This document shows positions 24,640 through 36,938 of a stretch of DNA of 64,000 nucleotides, piece by piece. Source of the DNA: Acanthornis magna (lineage: Eukaryota > Chordata > Aves > Passeriformes > Acanthizidae); NCBI GenBank assembly GCA_036785705.1, contig JAWUZG010000052.1, positions 1,798,001 through 1,862,000 of the forward strand, given 5' to 3'. Each line of letters begins with the position of its first letter. The stretch's first letter is position 1. The position numbers and the translations under genes are program-made. The notes beneath the pieces were generated by a model. It did no database searches, was not told where the DNA came from, and saw only the letters and a list, made by a program, of their open reading frames with translations.

Positions 24640-25060
24640 ATACATTTTGGGTCTATCCATCTTTAAAATACAGAGTAGAATTAATAAAGACAGAGGAAAA
24701 GGCTGCAAAGATTATCAGGAATATGGAAAGACTTCTAGAATAGATAAAGTAGGGCAGGGATTTTCAGCTTGGAATAGAAAAACAGAACCAAAGAGTAGAA
24801 GGAATATATCCTGCTGTATAACCCACAAAGTAGGAGTCATCTAATGAAATTACCAATTTGAGAGGTTAAAGCAGAAAAACAGAACGGCTTATTCACTCAT
24901 TGCATGGTTCTAAATGTTGAAACTTTTCCTTGTGGCAATCACAACTCTATGCTGGGTTCAAAAAGAATCCAGCAAATTCTTAGAGGACAACTGCTTCAAG
25001 GTCTGCTAAGCAGGATGGTTCAAAAGACTTTCCTGAAGATAGGAGACTGTAATGAAAAGT
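24640..25060 (+). mobile_element. Ancient CR1/L3-like LINE fragment, forward
   Basis: Forward-sense wording of an old amniote CR1 is visible: 'gattatcaggaatatggaaa' (about 24710), 'gattttcagcttggaataga' (about 24759), 'tctaatgaaatta' (24840) and 'tgggttcaaaaagaatccag' (24953-24972) followed by 'cttagaggac'. These match in order the 3' part of old CR1 elements known from turtles and crocodilians. Strongly diverged; the open frame of 99 codons (24545-24844) is not a conserved reverse transcriptase. It sits between two younger reverse CR1 copies. Confidence 0.65.
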
Positions 25061-25335
25061 GCACTCAGTATTTCAACATGAATAAAATTAGACTTCATAT
25101 CAGTACAATAAAACTGCTGTAAATAGTTGGCAATCCAGAGCAAACACCTTAGTCAAGGGATTAGCCTAAAACCTCACCACCTCCACAAAGCTGTTTGTAC
25201 TCCCTTCTTTTACTCTTCTCCTTGGCAAATACTTCTGTTGCATTGACTCAATGTAAATCATTAAGTCATCAGAAAGAAAACAAAACCGAAGCAAAAGATG
25301 GAGCTTGTTTTGTCCTGGGTTGATAAATTGAACTC

Positions 25336-25632
25336 TAGAATCACAGAATCAGAGAATGGGTTGGGTTGGAAGGGACCTTAAAGATCATCTAGCTCCAGCC
25401 CTCTCTGCCATGTGCAGAGACACCTCCCACCAGACCAGGCTGCTCCAAGCCCCATCCAGCCTGGCCTTGAACACTTCCAGGGATGGGGCTGCCACAACCT
25501 CTGAGCAACCTGTGCCAGTGTCTCACTATCCTCACAGTAAAGAATTTCTTCTTGATAGCTAATCTAAATCTGCCTTCTCTTAGCTTAAACCATTACCCCT
25601 TGTCCTACCACTACATGCCCTTGTCAAAAAGG
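25336..25632 (-). mobile_element. CR1 LINE fragment with 3' end, reverse
   Basis: A well-preserved reverse-complement CR1 tail: 'gggttgggttggaagggacc' (25358-25377), 'cagcctggccttgaacactt' (25457-25476), 'aaaccattaccccttgtcct' (25587-25606). It starts with the 3' terminal AGAATCACAGAATCAGAGAATG 8-mer-like repeats and is 5'-truncated after about 300 bp. It is less diverged than its neighbours, so it is probably the youngest of the three adjacent CR1 pieces. Confidence 0.95.
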
Positions 25633-28215
25633 CATAAATCATCAGACATATTCTGAAGGAATCAAAGGACAGGAGCTGGGGAGAGATGACATTGGGGTGG
25701 GAGAAGAGAGCCAAGGCAGGACCCCTCCCCTTCCATGCCAATGGGTCCTGAGGTTGGCTCTGATGCGAAATTGCAGCCTGAGAGGTCACTTGTGATGATG
25801 ATAACAAACAAAAAAAGCTGGTCACATCAAAATGCAATTATCTGTTCTTTCAGTTTTCTGGGTTTCCATTTGGTTTTTTTCCCCTTGTTTTTTTTGGCTC
25901 TGATTAGCAACAACAGTTGCTGTTATAATAGTGTTGCTATACTAAGTAAGAATTCCTCTGTCAGCAGGACACTGAACCTGAGGGTGGGATACATGGGAAT
26001 TTGTGTGATTGGTCTGTCAGTGCAAGATCTCCTGAGATTTCTTTGGATTTAATCACATCCCACAAATCCTGCAATGCTGTATCACTTTGATGTGACTTTG
26101 TGGGATTCTCATTACTTGTATTCACTTTGGTTTCCAGGAAGCTTGAGATTTCATCATCTGCTAACATATGCTGAAATGCATGTGTCAGTTTTATAATAAA
26201 TTTCCAATATAAAAAAGTATCTATAAAACACACAAATACGAAATTAGTTTGTAACACAATCTCCAGTTCTCTGTTTATTAGGGAAAGGCAAAGTTGGTAG
26301 TACTGTCAATTATGGGAAGAGCGAGGCAGCTTTAATAATAAAACAGCATTCACAGTTTCTTATAACTATACTAAGCAAATTGTTTGGCCTGAAAATTTCC
26401 ATGCCAGCTGTCTGCCTCAGGCTAAAGTTTTTTGGAAAATTTCAGTCAAAACAGTTCAGCAGATTCTGAGGACAAGGCTAGGGAAAAATATGTTGTTTTA
26501 CGCACATGAAAAAAAAAAAAAAAAGCCTTTAGCTTCCTCTCTAAAACCTCCTCTGGGATTTTTAGGACTTTAGAGGAAGGACTTGAAATTTGCCTGGGAG
26601 AAAACTGTTTTTCTTTTAATGAATTTTGTGCATATCCGTGTGACTTAAGCCAAGTTTAGACATCTTTGATAAAAACACTGTTGCTACATGCTCCTGGATG
26701 CATTTCTGAATATTTGCCATCTTCCATCACTTACATTTCTACCTGTCTATGACTAAACAAGATGTTTCATGCTATGGGAAGTACCAGGTCTGCATCCAAG
26801 TATCAGAACTGCAATTAGAGATGCTCTCTGGTTCTTGGCATGATCGCAAGCTGGTAGGAGCTGAATGAAGTTGGGATGAGAGACTTGGAGAGCAGCGGTT
26901 AGAGGGATGAAAATGGGATTGCAGAAAGGAGCTGGATGAGGTAGCTGGGGAGACATGAGGAGAGGACCAGACTGAGCGGGATGGACTGCGGGATCTCTTT
27001 AGAGGAGCAGAGTACCCTGTTAAACTAAGCCATTGACACAGAGAGAGACCAAAATAAGGCAATATCACAAATCTGCTAGCTCTTGGAAGACATAATAAAA
27101 CCAAAAGAAATCAACAAAAACTAGACTAATAGACCAATAAAATGATTTAAAATTATATATTGGAGACCCATAATTTAAGGAAAAAACACAATGAATGATG
27201 CCTTAATCAGGTGTCTGAATAACGAAACAGTCATTATTCACAAGACAGTGTTTTATCCAAACCAGTCTGGAGAGGAAGCAATGAGAATGAGGAGTAAAAG
27301 AGGAGGTTTACAATTCCTGTCTCACCCGCTGCAGAGCTGGAAGGTTTGTAGTGACTGAGCAGAGGATTGAGGAATGAGGACAAATGCGTTTCAGATTCAG
27401 GCAGCCAAATGATGCCCTGAGACTATGGGCAATGCTAGGCAACTCCCCTCAACCCAGTATTTCATAATTGTGTCAGAGTGTGTTGCAGCCACTGGATGAT
27501 CATCTTGACAGCTCAGAGTCTGATCTGCTGAAGTGTCAAACATCCACAGCAGCAATTAAAGGCTGTGTGAACTTTCCATTGTTTTAGCACCACCATAAGG
27601 AAACACCGTAAGTAATCCACGATCACAGCTCTGTCTGCAGGAACACATCAGCCATTTGGCTCTTGACATTATCCTCTGCTCTCTAGAACAAAAATCTGTG
27701 CCAAGAAGCTGATCACACCTTAAACCCAGCTGCACAAATGGTAATTTCCTTGAAATAGCAGCATTTGCTTGTTCCGGACTGACAGGACCCGTGCTGCCCA
27801 CAGCCCAACCACTGAATGCGGTTTGTATCAACAGGCAGAAAGCAAGTCCCAGTGTCTCTCATGCTCTGTCAGTTTTTCCAGCCACTTCCGGCAGTCACTT
27901 CTAAAAGCTTTTTGACTAACCAAACCCTCCCTTCCTACTCTCCTTTATGTTACAGAGATTAAATGGTTTTCAGCATCCAAAGACATAGAGTAAATCCAAA
28001 AGGAATTAGCAGAATATTGAAAACTTCTCATTATAAAATTTGGGAGTTCAGTTCATTTATAAGATTGGGCCATTTAAGTCCAAGTGACCCAGTGGAAAAG
28101 ATGGTTTAAGAACTGCCTGCCTCCAGGACTTTGCTCTTATGTGAACAGAGAGTATTTGAAGATGCTCCTGACCAGGAAATGAATCCTGGCTTCTCTTATC
28201 CTCCATGCAGCATGA
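25633..28215. other. Gene-free unique DNA
   Basis: No supported gene. An A-run of about 16 (near 26509-26524) is the only clear simple repeat. Open frames of 98-110 codons (25961-26257, 26772-27104) show no recognisable domain. Confidence 0.6.
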
Positions 28216-28330
28216 TATCATAAAATCATAGAATATCCTGAGTCAGAAAGGATCCACAAGGTTCATTGGGTCTGACTCCTGATAGAGAAGACCAAGACTG
28301 ATTTTATGAATAGACCAAATATTCCCCAGA
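28216..28330 (-). mobile_element. Short CR1 3' end, reverse
   Basis: 'tcataaaatcatagaatatc' (28220-28239) followed by GAGTCAGAAAGGATCCACAAGGTTCATTGG is the reverse complement of a CR1 3' end of the 'gacccacaaggatcatcgag' type. Only about 100 bp are preserved. Confidence 0.85.
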
Positions 28331-31300
28331 AGGAACAGGCCTAGACTGGATTTTTAAAAGCAATTTTAAGATTTTCAGTACACTTTTTGGAGTTTGAGGG
28401 TGAGACAACAAAACCGGTGAGCCCTTATTGCAAACATGATGCAGGGTTGGTCTAAAACAGTAAAAGAGGATTTAATCTTCTGTTTTCTAACTTTTGGCTG
28501 TATAACTAATCAATCTCCGGAATGCTTTGAAGGCTCAATGTGTGCAAACACACGTGCAGGCAAGTGATACAACTTCTGCTCAGTGTTTAAACAGAACACT
28601 GAATGATCACCTAAACCCTAAATCAATCGGCAGTGAGACATCTCCTGCTTTCATATTTGCCGCTGCTGCCAGGGTAGCACATCTGCCATCAGTGCCTTAG
28701 CGGCGATCATGGGAGTGGAGCAGCTTTCTGGACTGCAGCGGTTATCCTAGACTGTAGCAAATGCTACTTCACTAAAATATGTGGAGATATCTGTGAAATC
28801 TCACTGAACCATCCCCATTTTAATGAACCGATAAATGCAGTTCAGTGAGCTCCTCCACCTAAACGGACCATCAGCAGCTCCTCTCTTCTTCTTCCTTCTT
28901 CCCCCCACTTAAAATAGAACAAGGATTGTGTCACATCCTAGAAAGCAGCTCTTGGGAAAGGAACCTTATCTGTCAGCCCTATTCCATTTCATAATGTGCT
29001 TTCCTCCTTCTGGCTGCCAGCACACTGGAAGAACAGAGAAATCTGTGCCTGCTTTCACGGACATCTTCACATTCAAAAGATCACCTCTGCTGATAGCAAA
29101 CAGGACAACGTGATGAAGTTTGACTCTCCCTTCAGCACAAACAGCTTAATTCCCAGCAATTTGGTGCAAAAGCAAAAGGATTTTTTTGAGTAGGGCTCAA
29201 ACTTTCCAAGAAATTTGAACTTTCACTAAGAAGTGTTTGTCACGGCACACAGACAAGGAAATGTGCCCTCCTATTCGCATTTCCACTGGGCCTTTATAGA
29301 TGCTCCAGGGAGAGAGATGTAAAACAGCCGGCAAAAAAAAAATCATGTATTTCTAACAAAATTATCTACCTACCAAGTGAACCAAGGGTGAAACAGCACA
29401 GAAGAATGCAAATTGTACTTTTATTCTGACTACTATAAGTCCCATAGCCACACGACAGCCCCACTCCTCATGTTATATTGATATAGTTAAGTTATAAATT
29501 TCTCCATGATTCTTTTTCCTTTTAACCTAGAACAAAGAGGAAATACACATATATACTTATACTTTAAAAGAATGTTACATTATAAGACTTTCTTCTCTGG
29601 AACCTATCGGTCAAGGATCCATGAATGCCCAATTCACTGGCAAGTGGTGCAAGGGACTCTGCCAAAGTACCCAGCAACACCAATCTGACAGTTCAAAGCA
29701 GAAACAGAGTATTTTAGCTTTGCGTTACAATAAGCTATGCTGATAGACCTTGTAACAGGGCAGGAAACAGCCAGTCTTTAAATCTGAATTGACACTGATT
29801 TACAGAGTTTCATTTCTTTAAATCAAATCTGAGAGAGTGAGTTTCAAGCTACTTCACATCTTGAAATTACAATTACACATTTCTTAAACACAGAAGAGTT
29901 TGCTTTAGAAAAAGAAAAAATAAAAACTCAACTGCCTACAGAGGTAAGATAAAAGGGAAAAGTGATGTTAAAGATATCAAACCAGCAAGTTTTTGTTTAT
30001 TCATCTTTTTTAATTCTGCTTTTCCCCTCCATAAATTTTTAAAACTGCCTTGATTTGAAATCCTAATAATAAATATGCCACGCAACACTCCTCCTGTCAA
30101 ATCTCTCTCTTCGTGGTATTACTGCAATATTTGTAACTTTTGATCTGGAAACATCAAGTTACATAAGATCATAGTTCTGCTCCTTGCAAAGTTGTGATTC
30201 TGTCAGAAAATGAACCATTGAAGCGGGAACTCGACAGAACTGGAAATGACTTTCCCAGGGAAAAGGTAGTTCTGCTTAAGCATCTCAGCTATTTTAAAGT
30301 GCAAGAACTCAATGTTTTATTCTCCTGAGCAGAAAAATGGCAAACTACCAGGTTAAAAATAATCAGAGTAGGCTCTTAATTGGAATAGTGTACATGTTGT
30401 AGACAGAATGAAATAGCGTTTAGCTGTTATGCACGCCACGAAACCAATCAAATAAATTTTTTTTTAAAATTCACTTTGCAAAACAAAAGAGAGCAATGTT
30501 TTCCCTTGCCAGCATACTATCTGCTCACCAAAACAAAAGGAAAGCATCTATTTTAAATGAGTTGAGGAAAATAATTAAGCTACATGGGCTTAAAATTGCA
30601 TAGTCTTCTCAGCCCAAATCTCACTCCTTCCCAGACCCACTGAAATCAGACAGATGTCTCTCTTTTTCCATCCATGTAGTAAAATAAATTGGGGGGAGAG
30701 GGGACTATCTCCCCCTCGCTCCCCAACCAAAACCAGATGAACAGCTTTACCCTTACCTCTTCGTAATTTTTTCCTACCCTTTAAAATTAGAGAAGGAAAA
30801 TTCTCTCCAGAAAAGCCTTTCTAAACCAGGACCCCTTGCTAATAAGAAAAGGAAACTACAAAGTTAACTTCTGCAACTCCTTTTGCCTTTTACCCCTTTC
30901 CTTGCCAAAGAACAACCTGAGAACTTTTTTCCACATTAATGACCCTCTTTCTTCACCGAAACATGACATTTCTTCTCCAGATCACACACATAAATAACAG
31001 ATGAATTGAAAATCTGCCCTCGTGAAGATGTGTACACATTCACGCACGTATGGATGGAAAAGGAGGGTGAGGCACAGAGGCAGAGTCCCTGAAAAGATAC
31101 AGTGCATCTCAGTGCAGTGGCAGTAGCTCCTCGTCTTGGTGATTTTTTTTTTTTTGAGGGGGGGAAAGGGGAAAAAAGTGAAACAGGTTGTCTGCAAATA
31201 CACCCGCTCTCGTCCCCTGCCCCAGTAGGGTGTGCAGACCCTCTTCCCATGGTGGTGGGTGCAGAGCAGTGGTCCTGCTCTCAAGGGGAATACAACACAG

Positions 31301-33369
31301 GTTATATTTTTAGGTGCCTGGGAAATGCCCGGCAGCACACCGTGACCTCACGGTCCCCTCCCTGCCCCAGACCTGCCGCAAACCAGCACAGACCCTCATT
31401 TACTTTGGCCATGCACTGATTTGGGGATTGCAGTCTCAAGGGATCATGGCAGCAAGAATTCTCCTGGTCACAAAACAGCCCAAGGACCGATCCCGCAGCG
31501 TGGCAGCGTCTGGGAGCTGGGAATTTCACAAGGAAGGGCAGCTCGCAATGGCCACAAATGAGCGAATTCCTCCAGCCTTGTAACACAGGCAGAGCCGAGC
31601 GAGCTGCTGTGAAGTCTTGTCTCGCTGCAAAACAGTGCAAGAGATGCGCCTTCCTCCCTTTATGCTCCCCCCCGCACTAAATATATATATACACGTATAT
31701 TCCTTGTTTTTTCCACCCAAGCCTAGAAAAGTGCTACAGGCAGAGGCACTAAGTGGGAGGCGCCTGGCTCTGAAGAGGCCAATGAAATAAATTAAATACA
31801 AATCCCTGGCTCAGCCCCAGCCTCCCCCAGCTACCAGGGGAGACGTTGGGGTTCCCGATGGCCAACCCCCAGCTCCTGCCAGAGCCACAGTGCGGATGGT
31901 ATGTGCGGACTGCTGGCATAGTATAGGTGTATATATGTTAAGCCTTGGTGTTGCAGGCACATATGGTGCACATGTTGAGAGCAGAGCAGTTTCCATAGGA
32001 GGGAAGGGGCTACCCTACTAGTAGGCAATTTTGTTAGGGTCAGCGAAGCAGAAAGAAATGGGATTGGGATAGGCTGGGAGCTGCCAAGTTCCCCGGCCCA
32101 ACTCTGGCGCCCCAGAGCAGGGAGCAGCACACTAACAACTTGCCAGGCTACAGCAGAAGTTTACCTACAAAAACCACACAGATAACTTCCAGCTTCAAAG
32201 TTTTGCTCTCAATTTCTCATTTTTCTCAGGGGTGAAGAAAAAGGAAAAGAAAAAGATGCAGCTGTAAGTTCAAGGCGAGGCTTCACTGCAAAAAGTTAAA
32301 GAGAAAGATAGGGTTGAAGCAGAGAGACTAATTTTTAGTTCGATTCAGGAGTTTGGTGTTTACCCTTTTTTATTTATTATTTTTAAATCATTAAAAGATT
32401 GAACTTTCCAGGGAAAAACATGAAAAAAATGCATTCAAGATGCAGAAAGGTCTTGCCTATCTATTCAATGAGCATTTAGTCATCTCTGTTTTGGCTATAT
32501 GAAAAATGTATTTAAGACTGTGTATCCCATAAAGCAAGGCAGTGGCATAAATGTATTTTATTGGTTGGGGTTTTTTGGGTTTGCTTTTTGTGTTTTCAAA
32601 TCGTGCTTACATGGTTGTAACCATCGTGAATTTCTAAGCATGGTCATGGTAAGAAAGTAAATAGATACTGCCTTGTGAATACTTGAAGGGTTTGGGGGGG
32701 GACTAATTATTGTTTTTTAAAGATTTGTCATTCCTTAACTACTACTTGTTTCAAAATAAAATGTCCCAGATATTTTACCCTATATTTTCAATCCAAACAA
32801 CTCCCAGGAAATAAATGCCCTTTGGTAGCAGCCTGGTTTTAGGTTCAACAACCCAAATTTGTATTTGAGAATGCAAATTGCTAAGAATACAAGCAGGAGC
32901 ATGAACCACTGCATTTCTTTCAGGCACTCCAGCATCTATTCTCCAACACCACACTATTTGGGTGAGCTTTTAATCCTGGCAGGGCACGGCTGGAAGCAGG
33001 GCTTTAACATTAAATGCCTAAGAAACAGACTTGTAACTCAACTTGCAGTCAAGCGCATTTCTTTTTTCTGGTTTTTATTGGAGGCAAACCCACCTTTCTT
33101 TCCCTGGAAAACGGGAGACCCCATCCTCATCCCCGATTCTAGCACAGATCCAAATGTAAACATACACACAGACACACACACTCCCACCACGCACCACCCT
33201 GCAGCAGGACATGAGTATGGGGGTTTCAGACACAGCCAAAGGAGCCTTGTGAGCTGAGAAATACCAAGGTACTTCTTTCTAATTCTAATTTTTTTTCTCC
33301 CCCGCTCTCCTCCCTGCTTTTACCATTACATAAATAACACTGATTGATCTTAAAGCTGCATCCTTACTC
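28331..33369. other. Gene-free mostly unique DNA, becoming GC-richer after 31 kb
   Basis: No supported gene. From about 28.5 to 28.9 kb the sequence is free of recognisable repeats, keeps several CpGs and includes a CACGTG E-box word (28551-28556). From about 31.1 kb GC and CpG content rise, with a T13 run (31143-31155) and a TATATATA patch (about 31681). Open frames at 31-32 kb (up to 118 codons, both strands) reflect stop-poor GC-rich DNA and resemble no known protein. Confidence 0.5.
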
Positions 33370-34250
33370 CAGTGCCTCCCAATCTGCACTGCTGCCTTCC
33401 CCCAGCACAGCCGCACCGCTCGGGGTGCAGAGGGAAGGGTCGGGGAGGGGGAAGGCTGGATGGGAGAATCCACTCCAAACATACCCTGAAGCAAGGTTTT
33501 GGCAGTCTGGGGGTGCCTGCTCACCCCCGCCCCAGCCCGAAGCTTCCTGCAGCATCTTTGCCTCCCTCCGAATTGCTGCAAACTGTGCGAGGGGAGGGCA
33601 GGGAGCTGGGCAGGAGGGAAGGATGGATGCCGGGGAGGGAAAACCAGGGATTCAGGGAGCTTCTCCCCAGCCCCAGCCTGTGTGCCTGGTTGTTTGGTGG
33701 GAAGAGGGAAGGGGGAAGGGAAAACTGAAGAGAGTCTATGGCATAAATACACTTTTCAGAGGAAAAAGCAAAGCTTACCATGTCTGCAGCTTCCCCCCAC
33801 CGAAATGCCACTTCTATGTCCAGCGATCCCAAAGTGGAAACTACAGGCAGGCACCGGCGCTCATCTCCGCAGGCAGCTCAGAGATACAGCATTGCCACCC
33901 CCAAAAATCAAAATCAAAATAAATTAAAAATAAAAAAAAAAGAAAAGAACAACGACTGGTCCAGCTTCTTTCCTGACAGGAATCGTCCTGGTAGGACTGC
34001 CCAAAATAAGCAGCTGCAATCCAAAGGCTTTATTTAAAGCTTCCCCCCTCCTCCTCCCTCTCTCTGTGCCTCGCTCGCTCTCTCCCTCTCGCTGTAACAC
34101 ACAGAGAGAAAGAGAGACACACACAGGTTACATGAATGGGAGGCAGGAGCCGGCGCTCCCGGCTGGAATGACAGGCGCACATGCGGCTGGCGGCTGCCCA
34201 CCCCAGCGGCATGGGAACAGCTCGGACACGGCCTGCGGATGCGTGGAGAG
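33370..34250 (-). promoter_or_regulatory. CpG-richer block, candidate minus-strand promoter and first exon
   Basis: This is the most CpG-rich part of the window (for example GGCACCGGCGCTC near 33853, CTCGCTCGCTC near 34072, GCCGGCGCTCCCGG near 34150). On the minus strand a TATA-like TTTAAATAAA lies at about 34028-34037, downstream of a GA/GC-rich segment. About 250 nt further, an ATG with a good context (GACATGG, 33781-33779) is followed immediately by GTAAGC (33778-33773), a consensus splice donor. Inference: this could be a promoter with a short first exon. No protein or transcript is recognised, the long open frames in it (up to 192 codons, plus strand) occur in several frames at once, and no downstream exon was found. 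It could equally be a GC-rich non-promoter patch. Confidence 0.25.
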
Positions 34251-34905
34251 GGGCATGGGGTGGGAGCGGGCAGGGGGTGGCATGGGCATGGCATAGGCGT
34301 GGGGCCGGGAAGGGCACAGGCACGGGCATGGCATGGACGTGGGGCACGGGGAAACATGGACGTGGGCATGGTTGTGACACGATCATAGAATAGGCATGGG
34401 CCAGGCATGTACACAGACACGGGCACGGCATGGGCATGGGGAGGATATAGAGATTGGCATGAGATGGGAATAGGCACAGGCATGGGCATGGTGCAGTACT
34501 GGCATAGGCATGGATCAGGGGAGGAGGGAGGACACGGATACAGGCATGGCGTGGGCATTGGGAGAAGGGCATGGGCACGGCATGGGCCTGAAGGGGGTTT
34601 GGGCATGCACGTAGGCATGGGGAGAGGATGGGCATAAAGCAGGTGTGGATATAACATGGGAATGGGGAAGGGACGGGCATATTCTAGGCATGGGGAGGGA
34701 ATGGACATGTGCATGGCATGGAGAGGGGATGGACGGGGTATGAGGAGGGGATGGACATGGTGATGAGATGGATTAAGTGTGGCCATAAGAATTAGAAGGT
34801 GATAGGGACAGGAGAGGATGTCCTTGAGTACACGATGGGCATGGGTTGGGCTTGGACATGGAACAGGTGTGGAGATGAGTTGGAATGACACTGGCTTCAG
34901 TATGA
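34250..34905. repeat. Degenerate CATGGG/CACGGG minisatellite
   Basis: About 650 bp consist of loosely repeated GGCATGG, GGGCACGG and GGGATGG words with irregular spacing; for example 'ggcatgggcatggcatag' at about 34277. Degeneracy grows toward the right end. The purine-rich strand is plus. The repeat is stop-poor on both strands; the minus strand has open frames of 216 and 285 codons giving Pro/Cys/His/Met repeats (MPCPCL-like), which are translation artefacts, not genes. It borders the CpG-rich block. Confidence 0.85.
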
Positions 34906-35424
34906 GAATGGAATGGGGATCAGAATGCAGAATGGAGATCTGCCTCAGGTGGTACCTTCATATCCTGGTCTTGGTGAACCTCCCTGTCTTCTTGGGGTCA
35001 GGTGGGCTCCAGTTCCAGCACACATCATGGGGAGGGGGAGACCTGTGTTCCTCCTATGCCTCTAGTTAGGCAGCTTGTATAATGTCTTGCTTTTGGGGTC
35101 GGGGAGCATCATCCACAGTGGTGTCAGGGGATGACATCACTATCAGTTACTACTATTACTATTTTTAAATTTTTTTTTAAACATAATTGTGCTCTTTGAT
35201 AATTAGAATCAAATTCTCAGAAAGCAGGCCAGCAAGATTTAAGGTTAGTTCTTCTTGAGGAGGAAGATCAGTGCTACCGGTTTCTGCCTTTTAAATATTT
35301 GGGGGGGGGTTGTTTTGTTTTTTTCTGTTTTTAATTTCTTTTAAACAGTAGTTACAAGAAATTAAGGCTATTTAATGCTGCTATTCCACATGACCTGAAT
35401 AAAGAAAGGGTTGTGGTGTTGCTA
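34906..35424. other. Gene-free unique DNA
   Basis: No gene or repeat family is recognised. It contains a G9/T-rich patch (about 35301-35325) and a T-rich patch (about 35165-35180). Confidence 0.6.
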
Positions 35425-35530
35425 AGTGTCAGGTCCTGCTACTGCTTCACTGCCTGACCTTGGGCAAGTCCTCGATAACTTATCCCTGTCAGGATATATT
35501 ACCTATTGCCATTCACACTCAGTCTATCAT
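35425..35530 (+). mobile_element. MIR-like SINE fragment, forward
   Basis: 'tgcctgaccttgggcaagtc' (35451-35470) is the core of MIR-type SINEs (GTGTGACCTTGGGCAAGTCAC), preceded by 'gtcaggtcctgctactgctt', which fits the upstream MIR part. MIR is an ancient amniote SINE. Divergence is high and borders approximate. Confidence 0.65.
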
Positions 35531-36932
35531 TTTCTCATTCACCAAATAATCACATTTTTCTCTTTCAGGTCCCTCCTCAAAATTTACTCTTACAAAACTT
35601 TTCAGCAACAGTCTCTACATGGCTTGTGTTGACATCACAAATATTGGAGTCACACTGGATTCAGCCCCAACACCGCATTGTAAGAGGAGTGCTGAACATA
35701 ATGGACTGCAGCACTTCATGCAGGGCTTTGAGCTACATGGAAATCGTCCTCTTCATGGCATACCTTTAAATCAGCCAGGTGCAAGTCCGCTGTGTTCTGC
35801 CTTTTTCTCCTGTCCTAAAATTTCCAGCCTTTGTAGAAAGCAAGAGGTAAGATACGTGTTTTATTCCAAACCCAGAAATCAGAGTAAAAAGGCACACAAC
35901 AAATCAGAACATCATCTTAAAACAGCAGAGTCCTCAACATAAAGGTCTGATTTGCAAAATAGCTTCTGCTGTTCACTGTTTTTTTCAGTCATACATATTA
36001 AAAATGAAACATATTTGCATTGGCCTTATTACCTCTGGAATATATTCCCCATCAGGAATCTAGACTCTAGGCAAAGGTAATTTAGGTCTCTGGAAGGAAA
36101 ATTTTAACTGAGAAATATATATATTGTTAGGAATAGACCTCATCCAAATTCAATGGTAATTGTGTAAGCCTTTCAAAAGTCATACAGTATGCAAGCCTCC
36201 AAAATTTCAGAACAAGAAACATTTCCATTTAAATGCCAAGAAGCAATTTTTCCTCTCTTGTTCAATACTAAATCAGTCACATGAGCAGTTTGCATTTGAT
36301 TTTAGAAAGGAAATGGAACATCTTCTCTTCCAATTACATATAACTTCTTCTTTTTCTTGTTCTTCGTGCTCTTACAGTTTGCGTTACTTTCCCGCAGTTT
36401 TGAAACACTCATTTGATCCACCCATTTGCTCCAGCCATTTATTTATTTATTTTAAACTCAAGTGACATTATTAAGAGAAAATCAGTAAACCCAAGTGGGG
36501 AGTAGAATGTTGTTTGTTTGAATTCTGACTGGTGAATTCAAGTTTAACAGGTCAACACAATTTGTGTAATTGGCCTTTCTCTGTTAACTGAACTAGACAA
36601 TAATGCTCCTGGAAAAAAAAGAACAATAGTAATTTAATGGGGAAAAGTGACTTTGCTTAGGAAAATTCCCCTCCTGCTTCAATCCACAGTGAATTACTGT
36701 GGTCACAGAAGTGTGCTGCAGACCAATTTGGAGCCTATTTTATGAAGGTGTACATTCAAAGTATCAGTATTCAGCAGCCTGCCATGTTGTGCCTGTGTCC
36801 TGCACCCCAGCAACTTTGCACTTTTCTCTTTGTGTACAGTGACTATTAAGTCAAGTTCTCCTCCATGTATTGTTTATGAAGAGTTTGTAAAGAAGCCACA
36901 TCTGTGGGAAAAGAAGGTGAATGACAAGACTA
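35531..36932. other. Gene-free unique DNA
   Basis: No supported gene. Open frames reach 107 codons (35619-35942) and have no recognised motif. Sequence is AT-rich with no identifiable repeats. Confidence 0.6.
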
Positions 36933-36938
36933 GTGCAC
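36933..36938. repeat. Target site duplication, left copy (GTGCAC)
   Basis: GTGCAC directly precedes the TG start of the LTR and is repeated exactly after its CA end at 37457-37462. A 6-bp duplication is typical of class II (ERVK-like/alpharetrovirus-like) integrases. Confidence 0.85.

Noticed and set aside
33285..33927. Overlapping open frames of 103-192 codons on both strands
   Set aside because: GC-rich sequence has few stops; several frames are open together and none resembles a protein. Kept only as part of the candidate promoter block.
34034..34891. 285- and 216-codon minus-strand open frames
   Set aside because: They run through the CATGGG minisatellite and yield low-complexity Met/Pro/Cys/His strings in two frames at once, which reflects repeat composition and not a gene.
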